Origin: PR03 sp031362725
Lineage (GTDB): Bacteria; Myxococcota_A; UBA9160; PR03
DNA length: 10,385 bases
Reading direction: 5' to 3'
NCBI GenBank assembly: GCA_031362725.1
Contig: JANLTC010000299.1
Location: 1 to 10,385, forward strand
Position numbers and translations under genes: made by a program
Notes under the pieces: generated by a model
What the model was told of the DNA's origin: nothing
The model's database searches: none
What the model saw: only the letters and a program-made list of their open reading frames with translations
Shown: positions 1 through 10,252 of the stretch, piece after piece
Numbering within the stretch: position 1 is the stretch's first letter
Layout of the letters: every line of letters starts with the position of its first letter

Positions 1-1020
1 GCACCCGACGTGCGCTGCCGTCTCGCGCCCTTCGACGGCGGCGGACCGCCGATCGAGAGGACGCTTCCGGCGCGAGCGCTCGGCGCAGCGCGCGCGCGCA
101 TCGCGCTGCTGCGCACCGGTGCGGACCGGGACGCACGCGTGGAACTGCTGCAGTCGCTCGCGGCCGCAGCGCACGCGCGGGTCGAGTGGAACGAAGCGGC
201 TGGCTCCGGCCGCGGCGCGTTTGCGCGCGCGTTCGCCGAGAGCGACGCGGTCGTCGTCGACGCGCTGCCGACCCTCGGTGCCGGCGAGCGCGCGCTGCTG
301 CCGCGCTTCCACTCAATCGTGGGCGCGCCGAGCGCGTTTGGAAGCGCCGTCGTTCCGCGCTCGGTGCTGCGCACGGATCTACTGCTGGTGGGCGCGGTCG
401 CGGCCACTGCCACAGCCTGGGAGCGAAGCGTTCGACTCGCCTTCGAATGGGCGCGCAGCGAGGGACGCCGCTCCGTGCACTGCGCGGTGCGAAGTCCCGG
501 TTGGCCGATCCTCGCTTCCGAGCGGGCCCGCCGCTTCCGCTGCATCGCCGCCGCGCATCCGGATCTGAAAGCGCGCCGCGGCAGCTTCGAAGACACGCGC
601 CGCCGACTGCTCTGCGAGCCGCACGCCTTCGAAACCGTGGTCGGCGATGCCGGCGACTTCGACCCGCTCGTGCGGGCCGCCTGCGCGGGCGTCGGCTGGT
701 CGAATCGCGTGCCTTGGATCCTGGTCGGCGATGCGTGCGCAGCCGTCGTGGTGGGCGCCGCGGCGGAGCGATCGCGTTGCGCCGCGACCGGTGAGACGAC
801 GCTCGCGATCGCGAACGCCACCGTCCGGGTGCTGCGTCGGCTCGGCGAAGGCGGCGCCGCGCAACGTCTCGCGGCAGCCGTGCACGCCGAGCTCGCGCTG
901 CGTCACGAGGCAACCGGGGATCTCTGGCTCGATCTCGCCAGCGAGACGCCGATTCGCTTCGCGGACGCGCTGATCGCCCGACTGGCGACGACGGTCGACG
1001 CATCGTCAAAGCCGATGTGA
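1..1020 (+). CDS. Degenerate isocitrate/isopropylmalate dehydrogenase-fold protein (probable pseudoenzyme), likely 5' partial
   Basis: The protein follows the beta-decarboxylating dehydrogenase family (isocitrate, isopropylmalate, tartrate dehydrogenases) along its length. Numbering from the GTG at 10, the first strand and helix lie at about 29-50, RLAFEWARSEGR at 142-153 matches the usual helix before the active-site loop, HPDL is at 183-186, VLRRLGEGG is at 274-282, and a C-terminal FADALIARL is at 317-325. The signature residues are gone. The RENTEG region reads VGAVAAT (127-133), VHKAN reads VHCAV (156-160), the metal-binding GD-x-x-SD block near 214-222 is scrambled, and HGSAPDIAG is absent near 248-258. 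Catalysis is therefore unlikely; the function is unknown. The frame is intact to TGA, so this looks maintained rather than decayed. The frame is open to base 1, there is no ribosome binding site in bases 1-9, and no in-frame ATG, GTG or TTG follows before the first strand, so the true start is GTG 10 or upstream. The fold assignment is fairly secure; the role is not. Confidence 0.7.
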   Translation, partial: APDVRCRLAPFDGGGPPIERTLPARALGAARARIALLRTGADRDARVELLQSLAAAAHARVEWNEAAGSGRGAFARAFAESDAVVVDALPTLGAGERALLPRFHSIVGAPSAFGSAVVPRSVLRTDLLLVGAVAATATAWERSVRLAFEWARSEGRRSVHCAVRSPGWPILASERARRFRCIAAAHPDLKARRGSFEDTRRRLLCEPHAFETVVGDAGDFDPLVRAACAGVGWSNRVPWILVGDACAAVVVGAAAERSRCAATGETTLAIANATVRVLRRLGEGGAAQRLAAAVHAELALRHEATGDLWLDLASETPIRFADALIARLATTVDASSKPM

Positions 1021-1046
1021 ACTGACAGAACTATCTATTTTTCAGA

Positions 1047-1110
1047 CGCCTCGGCAGAGGGAATCCTCCCCGCATCGATCGCTGGGAGGATTTTCTTGTC
1101 TGCCGAGGTG
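1047..1110 (+). promoter_or_regulatory. Long hairpin enclosing the TerC ribosome binding site and TTG start
   Basis: Bases 1047-1058 pair with 1099-1110 (12 pairs, one G-U). Bases 1059-1070 pair with 1084-1095 (12 pairs, two G-U). The apical loop is 1071-1083. The only interruption is the 3-base bulge 1096-1098, which is the TTG start codon of the TerC gene. The Shine-Dalgarno GGGAGGA (1084-1090) is wholly paired. The core stem 1062-1070/1084-1092 runs into TTTTCTT (1091-1097), so it could also act as a rho-independent terminator or attenuator for transcription from the left. TerC relatives such as alx are known to sit behind leader RNAs that control access to the ribosome site (the manganese yybP-ykoY class), but I do not recognise that consensus here. 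The pairing is read directly; regulation is inferred. Confidence 0.6.
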
Positions 1111-2130
1111 CTGTTCTTTCCGTTCGCCGAGTACTGGTGGTTCTATGCGGCGTTCACCGCGCTGGTGCTGGCCCTGCTGGCGCTCGACCTCGGCGTCTTC
1201 CACCGCGATGCGCACGCGGTCTCGATCCGCGAGGCGAGCATCTGGACGCTGGTCTGGATCTCGCTCGCGCTGCTCTTCAACGGGGTGCTCTGGCAGTACG
1301 CACACTGGAAGTTTCCGCTCGACCCGCGGCTACTCGCGATTCCCGGCTTCGATCCGCACGCCGCTGCAACGAGCGTCGGCCTCGAGTACCTGACCGGCTT
1401 CGTCGTCGAGAAGGCGCTCGCGGTCGACAACATCTTCGTCTTCGTAGTGGTCTTCTCGTACTTCTCGATTCCGCCGCAGTATCAGCACCGCGTGCTCTTC
1501 TACGGAATCCTCGGCGCGCTCTTCTTCCGCTCGCTCTTCATCGCGATGGGCTCGGTGCTGATGCAGTACGAAGCGGTGGTGATCTTCTTCGGCGGCTTCC
1601 TGATCCTCACCGGCCTGAAGATGCTCTGGCTGGCGGACGCGAAGCCCGATCCCGACCGCAATCTCGTCGTGCGCGGGATGCGGCGCTTCATCCCGGTGAC
1701 GGACGGATTGCGCGGCCAGCGATTCCTGGTGCGCGAGGCTGGCCAGTGGCTCGCAACACCGCTCTTTCTCGCGCTCATCATGATCGAGGTGACCGACATC
1801 ATCTTCGCCGTGGACTCGGTCCCCGCGATCTACGCGCTGACGAACGAGCCGCTGCTCGTCTTCACCTCGAACATCTTCGCGATCCTCGGGATGCGATCGC
1901 TGTACTTCATGCTCGCAGGCGCTGTCGATCGCTTCCATCTGCTCCACTACGGGCTGGCGCTGGTGCTCGTCTTCGTGGGCCTCAAGATGGTGTGGCTGAA
2001 CGCGCTCTTCGGCGGGAAGTTCCCGATCGCGTGGTCGCTCGGGATCATCGGCGCGCTGATCGCGACCTCGATGCTGCTCTCGGTGCTGTTTCCGAAACGG
2101 GAGGAGCAGGCGCCCGCTCCGACGCTCTAG
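1096..2130 (+). CDS. TerC-family integral membrane protein (Alx/YkoY-like, probable divalent metal exporter)
   Basis: This is a 344-residue polytopic inner-membrane protein of normal family length, with about nine hydrophobic segments (near 13-35, 46-67, 98-120, 133-153, 158-179, 219-240, 257-276, 284-302, 311-332). Family hallmarks are GFVVEKALAVDNIFVF (101-116), the PPQYQHRVLFYGILGAL loop and helix (126-142), and MIEVTDIIFAVDSVPAI (229-245). These place acidic residues E105, D111, E231, D234 and D240 in membrane helices as likely metal ligands. TerC relatives Alx, YkoY and YceF export Mn2+ or supply metal to exported enzymes; the tellurite-resistance name is historical. The TTG start is chosen because GGGAGGA lies five bases before it; the in-frame GTG at 1108 lies about 17 bases beyond that site. 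The start region sits inside a long hairpin. The stop overlaps that of the convergent gene. Family assignment is firm; substrate is inferred. Confidence 0.93.
   Translation: MSAEVLFFPFAEYWWFYAAFTALVLALLALDLGVFHRDAHAVSIREASIWTLVWISLALLFNGVLWQYAHWKFPLDPRLLAIPGFDPHAAATSVGLEYLTGFVVEKALAVDNIFVFVVVFSYFSIPPQYQHRVLFYGILGALFFRSLFIAMGSVLMQYEAVVIFFGGFLILTGLKMLWLADAKPDPDRNLVVRGMRRFIPVTDGLRGQRFLVREAGQWLATPLFLALIMIEVTDIIFAVDSVPAIYALTNEPLLVFTSNIFAILGMRSLYFMLAGAVDRFHLLHYGLALVLVFVGLKMVWLNALFGGKFPIAWSLGIIGALIATSMLLSVLFPKREEQAPAPTL
2127..2130. other. Shared CTAG palindrome serving as both convergent stop codons
   Basis: The TAG at 2128-2130 ends the + strand TerC gene. The complement of CTA at 2127-2129 is the TAG that ends the - strand desaturase gene. 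The two coding regions thus overlap by four bases with no intergenic space. Weak stems nearby (GGAGC at 2103-2107 with GCTCC at 2116-2120) lack a T run, so no intrinsic terminator is evident for either transcript. Confidence 0.9.
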
Positions 2131-3044
2131 CGACTCTCCCGGGTAACCCGCTCCCAGCGGAACGGGGATGCGAGTTGCGCGAGGTAGCGCTGCGGGAACT
2201 TCGGCAGATCCGCGATGCCGACGCCGTCCGCGAAGGCGCGACCCTGCGGGCGGAAGAAGCTGCGGAAGACGAGATCCCAGGTGATGAGGATCGCGCCGTA
2301 GTTTGCGTTCCCCTCGTGCGGATCGGTCGAGTGGTGGAAGCGGTGCAGGCCGGGCGTACTGAACAGCCAGTCGAGCACGCCCGTACGCAGTTCGATGTTG
2401 CCGTGCTGGAGCTGGCCGTAGACCATCGAGAACAGCAAGTACATCGCGAATACGCGCGGCGGCGCACCGAGCAGGATCAGCGGCACGTTCTGGAATGCGA
2501 TCAGGCTGAACAGATCGAGGGGATGGAAGCGCGTGGCGTTCAGCCAGTAGAGCCGCGGCGCGCTGTGATGCGTCGCGTGCAGCCGCCAGACCCAGCGGTT
2601 CTCGTGCGACACGCGGTGAAACCAGTAGTGACCGAACTCGGCCACCAGGATCGCGAGGTAGAGCTGTGCGACCGCCGGCAGCGAGGTCGGCCACAGTGAA
2701 ACGCCGAGCTGCGCAGCGAGCCACGCGGCCGCGCTGACGGCGACGCCGCGCAGCGTCGCCTCGAACGCCGCGCTGCTGAGCGGACCGGAGACGAGCAGGT
2801 GCAACAGATCGGTACGCTGATCGCCCTGCGGGCGATTCCATTCCTGGCGATACGGATGCATCCGCTCGAGCACCGCGATCGTGGTGTAGAAGATCGCAAT
2901 CGCCAGCAGCCCGAGCAGCGCGGGGTTGGCCTCGCGCGCGAGTCCGAGTCGGCCGGCGAGATCGAGCGTCGAGCCGCAGACTGCGAACGCGGTGATCGCC
3001 GTGACGAGCAGCGGAAACAGCAGCGTCGATGCGAAGCGTCGCAC
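2127..3044 (-). CDS. Sterol desaturase / fatty acid hydroxylase family membrane di-iron protein
   Basis: This 305-residue membrane protein carries the histidine clusters of the fatty acid hydroxylase superfamily: HYWFH (139-143, HX3H), HATHH (156-160, HX2HH) and HRFHH (234-238, HX2HH), followed by the usual DPHEGNANYG stretch (241-250). These histidines bind two irons that activate O2 for hydroxylation or desaturation of a lipid. Hydrophobic segments lie near 5-23, 42-60, 84-114, 122-138 and 180-212, leaving the histidines on the cytoplasmic face. The substrate cannot be told: sterol, fatty acyl, carotenoid and alkylglycerol enzymes all share this core. The start is GTG, nine bases after the PEP carboxylase stop; the only ribosome-site match is a weak AGG that overlaps that stop, suggesting translational coupling. 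The gene is complete and in the right size range. Confidence 0.9.
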   Translation of the reverse strand: MRRFASTLLFPLLVTAITAFAVCGSTLDLAGRLGLAREANPALLGLLAIAIFYTTIAVLERMHPYRQEWNRPQGDQRTDLLHLLVSGPLSSAAFEATLRGVAVSAAAWLAAQLGVSLWPTSLPAVAQLYLAILVAEFGHYWFHRVSHENRWVWRLHATHHSAPRLYWLNATRFHPLDLFSLIAFQNVPLILLGAPPRVFAMYLLFSMVYGQLQHGNIELRTGVLDWLFSTPGLHRFHHSTDPHEGNANYGAILITWDLVFRSFFRPQGRAFADGVGIADLPKFPQRYLAQLASPFRWERVTRESR

Positions 3045-3053
3045 GCGCGAAGC

Positions 3054-5795
3054 CTACCCCGTGTTTCGCAGGCCAGCCGCGATGCCGTTGATCGTCAGCT
3101 GGATCGCGGCATCGACACGCTCGCGTTCGCGCGCGGATACGCGCCCTCCCCGCTTGCGGCGCAACAGCTCGAGCTGCAGGTACGAGAGCACGTCCACGTA
3201 GGGCGAGCGTCGCTCGATCGAGCGGCCGAGGGCGGGATCCGAAGCCAGCAGCTTGCGCGCGCCGACCACGGCCAGCACACCGCGCTGCGTAGCGCCGAAC
3301 TCCGTCGCGACGCGCGCGAGCACTTCGCTCGCACCGGGCAGATCGCGCGCCAGTTCTGCGTAGCTCGCGCCGATCCGCAGATCGACCTTCGCGAGCACCT
3401 GCTGCAGGTTGTCGATCACGGTGCGGAAGAAGGGCCAGCTGCGATACATCGCCTGGAGTCGCGCGCGCCCGCCCGGCCGCGCGAGCGCCGCCTCGAGCCC
3501 CGCACCCGAGCCGTACCAGCTCGACAACAGGATGCGGTTCTGATTCCAGGCAAAGTTCCATGGAATCGCGCGCAACTCGCGGATGCTGCCGCTTGCTGCG
3601 CTCGGCGCGGGAAGCGAACCGATGCGGAGCTGCGCGATCTCCGCGAGCGGCGTCACCGCGTGGAAGAACTCCGCGAAGCCGGTCGTCTCTTCGATCAGCT
3701 CGCGATAGGCGCGGCGCGCGTGCTGCGCGAGCTGCGTCATCGCGTCGATCCAGCCCGGTCGCACACGCTGATTCCGGAGCGGATGCGCGACGGTGGCTTC
3801 GAGCGTCGCGGTGACGAGTCGCTCGAGGTGATGAACCGCCGACGGAACGGTGCCGTACTTGCTCGCGATCACTTCGCCCTGTTCGGTGATCTTGATCCGC
3901 CCGCGCACGGTGCCGACCGGTTGCGCGAGGATCGCGCGGTGCGTCGGACCGCCGCCGCGCGAGATCGTGCCGCCGCGGCCGTGGAAGAACTCGACTTCGA
4001 CGCCGTGTTGATCCGCCTGTGCAGTGAGCGCGGCCTGCGCTTCCCACAGTGCGAAGTTCGCTGCGAAGTAGCCACCGTCCTTGGTCGAGTTCGAGTAGCC
4101 GAGCATGATCTGCTGGCGCATGCCGCGTGCCGTTAGCTGCGCGCGATACGCGCGCGACTGGTAGAGACGCTCCATCGATTCCCGCGCGCTGGCCAACGCC
4201 TCGAAGCTCTCGAAGAGCGGCACGATCTCGATGTCGCTCTCGAAGCCGACGCCCTCGGGCCGCCGCCGCACCAGGCCCGCTTGTCGTCCGAGCGCCAGCA
4301 CTTCGAGAACGTCCGCGTGAGAGCGGGTATTCGAGATCACCACGTCGCGGATCGCGTCCCCGTCGAAACGTCCGCGGGCGTCGCGCAGGAGTTCCAAGGT
4401 CGCGAGCACTTCGCGCGCCGTCGGCGAGAGCTCGTTCTCATCGCGTGTCGCCGGTGCCTCGGAGAAGAACAGGTCTTCGATGAACTGATCCTGCGCCTCG
4501 ATCGGCAGCGTGTCGAGCAGGCCTTCGATCGGACATAGAAGAGCGTCGACGGCTTCCCGATGGCGGGCGTGACGCTCGCGCACGTCGATGCAGGCGAGCC
4601 GGAAGCCGTAGCTCGCCGCCTGCTCGCGCAATGTCGCGAGACGCCCGTTTGCGAGCCGCGCACCGCGATTGGCGCGCAGGCTTGCATCGACCAGATCGAG
4701 GTCGGCGACGAACGCCGCGGCATCCGGATAGCCGCCGCGCGCGCCGGGCACTTCATGCGCCTCGGTCTCCTCGAGAGCGAGTTCGAGACGCACGCCCATC
4801 GCATTGAGTTTGCGCCGGTAGACTTCGTGCACCTCGCGACCCGCGACGCGTTCGCGGGCGCGCGGCACTTCGGTGAGATCGCGCGCCAGGCTCTCGCGCA
4901 ACTCCGCGGCGACCGGCACCACTTGATCCGACGTGGTCAGTTCGCGCAACACCGGCTGCAGCGCCCGCCAGTACGCGCCGAGCGCGCCGCGCCGGTAGAG
5001 CCGAAGCGCGTCGGCCGTCACGGCGGGCGTCACGGCGGGATTCCCGTCGCGATCGCCGCCGACCCACGAACCCATCCGCAGCGGACGCGCGTGGCGGGCG
5101 AGCGATCGCCCGTAGACGGCTTCAAATGCGCGCTTGATGCGTTCGTGCACGAGCGGCACCGCATCGAAGAAAACCGTCTCCAGCGTGTGGATCACTTGCT
5201 GTACTTCATCGATCGGTGTCGGCCCGCGGGTGCGCTGGATCTGCGTCTGCCAAAGCGCGGTGACCTCGCGAGCGAGCGACTCCGAGAGCGGTGTCTCGCC
5301 ATCCCCGGGACGGCTCGCGAGCACCGCCTCGATGCGCGCGAGCGTCTCGTGCACCGACCAGCGCGTCGCTTCGGTCGGATGCGCGGTGAGCACCACCGTC
5401 GTGCGCAGTTCGGCGAGCGCCGACTCGACCGCATCGGCGCGCAATCCGGACTTGCGCAGCCGGCGCATCAGATCGAAGGCGCTGCCCGCCGCCTTCGGAC
5501 CATGGCTGCGCGCGGTGTGACGCTGCTCGCAGACGTTCACCAGCTGGAAGAAGATCGTGAAGGCGCGCGCGACCGCGACCAGTTCGTCGAGGTCGAGGTC
5601 GGTGACGAGGCGCCGCAGCTTGCGCTCGTCGCCGTCCGCGTTGCGCCGCTCGAGCTCGATCGCAGCCAGCCGCACCCGCTCGACCAGCGCGAAGAGAGGC
5701 TTGCCTTCCTGCTCGCGGATCACCTCGCCGAGCACATTGCCGACCAGCCGCACTTCGGCGCGGAGTCGGGTGTCGGATGCGCTGCGTTCCGTCAT
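3054..5795 (-). CDS. ppc: Phosphoenolpyruvate carboxylase
   Basis: This 913-residue soluble enzyme adds bicarbonate to phosphoenolpyruvate to give oxaloacetate, the main anaplerotic feed of the citric acid cycle. Signatures in order are LTAHPTE with catalytic H139, GSWVGGDRDGNP (242-252), VPLFES with E529 as metal ligand, GYSNSTKDGG (566-575), FHGRGGTISRGGGPTH (604-619) and TEQGEVIASKYG (637-648). The tail INGIAAGLRNTG ends the protein, as is typical. Residues matching the aspartate feedback site of the E. coli enzyme (K803, R863, N911, with R613) are present, so inhibition by aspartate is plausible. One oddity is that the second metal-ligand aspartate (D543 in E. coli) is asparagine 569 here. 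ATG 5795 is chosen because the conserved LVGNVLGEVIREQEG helix then starts at residue 17, as in relatives. No Shine-Dalgarno precedes it; GTG 5816 is an alternative start. Translation upstream in the same frame overlaps czcA and is spurious. Confidence 0.96.
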   Translation of the reverse strand: MTERSASDTRLRAEVRLVGNVLGEVIREQEGKPLFALVERVRLAAIELERRNADGDERKLRRLVTDLDLDELVAVARAFTIFFQLVNVCEQRHTARSHGPKAAGSAFDLMRRLRKSGLRADAVESALAELRTTVVLTAHPTEATRWSVHETLARIEAVLASRPGDGETPLSESLAREVTALWQTQIQRTRGPTPIDEVQQVIHTLETVFFDAVPLVHERIKRAFEAVYGRSLARHARPLRMGSWVGGDRDGNPAVTPAVTADALRLYRRGALGAYWRALQPVLRELTTSDQVVPVAAELRESLARDLTEVPRARERVAGREVHEVYRRKLNAMGVRLELALEETEAHEVPGARGGYPDAAAFVADLDLVDASLRANRGARLANGRLATLREQAASYGFRLACIDVRERHARHREAVDALLCPIEGLLDTLPIEAQDQFIEDLFFSEAPATRDENELSPTAREVLATLELLRDARGRFDGDAIRDVVISNTRSHADVLEVLALGRQAGLVRRRPEGVGFESDIEIVPLFESFEALASARESMERLYQSRAYRAQLTARGMRQQIMLGYSNSTKDGGYFAANFALWEAQAALTAQADQHGVEVEFFHGRGGTISRGGGPTHRAILAQPVGTVRGRIKITEQGEVIASKYGTVPSAVHHLERLVTATLEATVAHPLRNQRVRPGWIDAMTQLAQHARRAYRELIEETTGFAEFFHAVTPLAEIAQLRIGSLPAPSAASGSIRELRAIPWNFAWNQNRILLSSWYGSGAGLEAALARPGGRARLQAMYRSWPFFRTVIDNLQQVLAKVDLRIGASYAELARDLPGASEVLARVATEFGATQRGVLAVVGARKLLASDPALGRSIERRSPYVDVLSYLQLELLRRKRGGRVSARERERVDAAIQLTINGIAAGLRNTG

Positions 5796-5805
5796 GGCCG
5801 GCGGC

Positions 5806-5811
5806 AGTATA
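5806..5811 (-). promoter_or_regulatory. Possible -10 box (TATACT) just before ppc
   Basis: The - strand reads TATACT at 5811-5806, five of six matches to TATAAT, in otherwise GC-rich DNA between czcA and ppc. No -35 box stands at the right distance: TTGCCG (5827-5822) leaves only a 10-base spacer. Transcription from it would begin within a few bases of the ATG at 5795, giving an almost leaderless ppc message, which would suit the missing ribosome binding site. Weak evidence only. Confidence 0.2.
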
Positions 5812-5839
5812 GACACTCGAACGGCAACGCCCGCCCGAT

Positions 5840-8965
<3,126 letters not shown>

Positions 8966-8971
8966 GATCGT

Positions 8972-8978
8972 CTCCTCC
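8972..8978 (-). promoter_or_regulatory. Ribosome binding site of czcA
   Basis: The - strand reads GGAGGAG at 8978-8972, six bases before GTG 8965 and inside the 15-base gap after the adaptor stop. It settles the GTG start of the pump gene. Confidence 0.8.
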
Positions 8979-8980
8979 GT

Positions 8981-10246
8981 TCAGTGGTCGTGGCTGGCGC
9001 CGGATTTCCCGACGTCGGCCTTGAGGATGAACGAGCCGGTGGCGACATACGGCTGACCCACACTGAGACCCGCGCGGATCTCCGTCCAGGTGCCGTTGCC
9101 GAGTCCGAGTTCGACCGGCTGCGCTTCGTAGCGGTCGCCGTCGGCAAGGAACACGACATCCCAGTCGCGCATGCGTTGCAGCGCGCTCGTGTGCACCGCG
9201 ACGGGTGCCTGCAGCGTCTCGACCGCCACGCGCGCCGAGACGAAAAGGCCCGGGCGCCAACGCCCGCTCGGGTTGTCGACCACCACGCGCGCGAGCGACG
9301 ACTGCGAGTCGAAGGACCCGAGCGGCGACACGTAGTCGACGCGGGCCAGGGCGGGTTCGCTGCCGTCGCCCGCATCGAGTTCGGCGCTTTGGCCGACGCG
9401 CAACCGGTCCGCGTCGCGGCGGTGTACTTGCAGATCGGCCCAGACGCGACCGAGGTCCGAGACGACGTAGAGCGGCGCATCGGTCGCCGCGAACTCGCCC
9501 GGCACGGCGCTCTTCGCGATCACGGTGCCCGCGATGCGCGCGCGCACCTCGTAGGGGCGCAGGCTCTCGTTGCTCTCGACGATCGCGACGACTTCGTCCT
9601 TCGCGACCGCGTCGCCGAGGCGCTTGCGCGCGTCGATGACGATGCCGGGAAAGCGCGGCGTCACGTGCGCGGTGCGATCGCCGTCGGGCTCGATGCGGCC
9701 GTAGAGCAGCAGCGTCTCGGCGATTGGCGCGGGACCGGCGACCGCGATCTCGATTCCGGCTTCCTTCGCAGCAGCAGGCTCGATGGTGACGCGGCCTTCG
9801 TAGGATTCGAAGCGGAAGCGATGCTCCTCGCCGCCGTGTGTCGCTCGCACCGTCACGTCGAAGGAGTGCGGCTCCTCGACTGTCGCGTCGCCGCGCAGGA
9901 ATTCCCCGGCGCTAGCGGGCGCGAAGCCGATGCGATCGGTGCGGTTCCCGAAGCGGCGCAGTTCCACGGCCAGCTGCACGTCCGCAGGCGCGAGCGGCTT
10001 GCCGCCCTTCGAGGCCCAGGCGCGGTACTCGGGCGGAACGCCGCGTTCGAAGATCGCCAGCTCGATCGCGAAGTCGTCGTGTTCGAGCATTCGCCCGCCG
10101 TTCGGGCCCTTCGCGACCTCGACTTCGCCGTGCTCGTCATCGGCCGCGTGCTCGGTCGCGCCGCCGCAGGCGCTGAGCGCAATCGCCAACGCGACGGCGC
10201 CTAGATGTTTCAGACGCTTCCTCCACGCACTTCGCTTCGCTTGCAT
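8981..10246 (-). CDS. czcB: Periplasmic adaptor (membrane fusion) lipoprotein of heavy-metal RND pump, CzcB-like
   Basis: This 421-residue adaptor links the RND pump to the outer-membrane channel. A basic N terminus and hydrophobic run end in the lipobox LSAC with lipidated C27, so the protein should be anchored in the inner membrane facing the periplasm. An extra N-terminal domain (about 46-156; GPNGGRMLEHDDF, then FERGVPPEYRAW, EPHSFDV) is typical of CzcB-type adaptors. Then come the beta-barrel and lipoyl/hairpin core (VTPRFPGIV near 195, IAGTVIAKSAVPGEF near 238-252, LGRVWADLQV at 265-274) and the membrane-proximal domain (RWRPGLFVSARV, 329-340). Histidine and acidic residues just after the lipobox and the C-terminal SHDH could bind metal. 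ATG 10246 has GGAGAGGA six bases upstream and gives a compact signal peptide. ATG 10270, in frame and overlapping the upstream stop as ATGA, is an alternative adding eight residues. Confidence 0.92.
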   Translation of the reverse strand: MQAKRSAWRKRLKHLGAVALAIALSACGGATEHAADDEHGEVEVAKGPNGGRMLEHDDFAIELAIFERGVPPEYRAWASKGGKPLAPADVQLAVELRRFGNRTDRIGFAPASAGEFLRGDATVEEPHSFDVTVRATHGGEEHRFRFESYEGRVTIEPAAAKEAGIEIAVAGPAPIAETLLLYGRIEPDGDRTAHVTPRFPGIVIDARKRLGDAVAKDEVVAIVESNESLRPYEVRARIAGTVIAKSAVPGEFAATDAPLYVVSDLGRVWADLQVHRRDADRLRVGQSAELDAGDGSEPALARVDYVSPLGSFDSQSSLARVVVDNPSGRWRPGLFVSARVAVETLQAPVAVHTSALQRMRDWDVVFLADGDRYEAQPVELGLGNGTWTEIRAGLSVGQPYVATGSFILKADVGKSGASHDH

Positions 10247-10252
10247 CTCGAT

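Noticed and set aside
1022..1050. Promoter for terC using CTGACA (1022-1027) and the AT-rich spacer
   Set aside because: CTGACA resembles a -35 box, but no -10 box occurs at 16-18 bases; the TATCTA and TATTTT stretches are too close.
900..1095. Manganese (yybP-ykoY) riboswitch upstream of terC
   Set aside because: It was looked for because TerC relatives often carry it, but the conserved GGGGAGUAG-type strand and its partner are not visible and the spacer is only 75 bases; a covariance-model scan would be needed to exclude a divergent form.
1330..4047. A 905-codon open frame on the - strand crossing three genes
   Set aside because: It runs in a different frame through terC (antisense), the desaturase and ppc; its composition is Arg/Ala/Ser-rich with no motif. 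It is a by-product of high GC third positions in the real genes.
2799..4136. A 445-codon + strand frame opposite the desaturase and ppc
   Set aside because: It is antisense to two clear genes, low-complexity Arg/Glu/Ala-rich, with no supporting signals.
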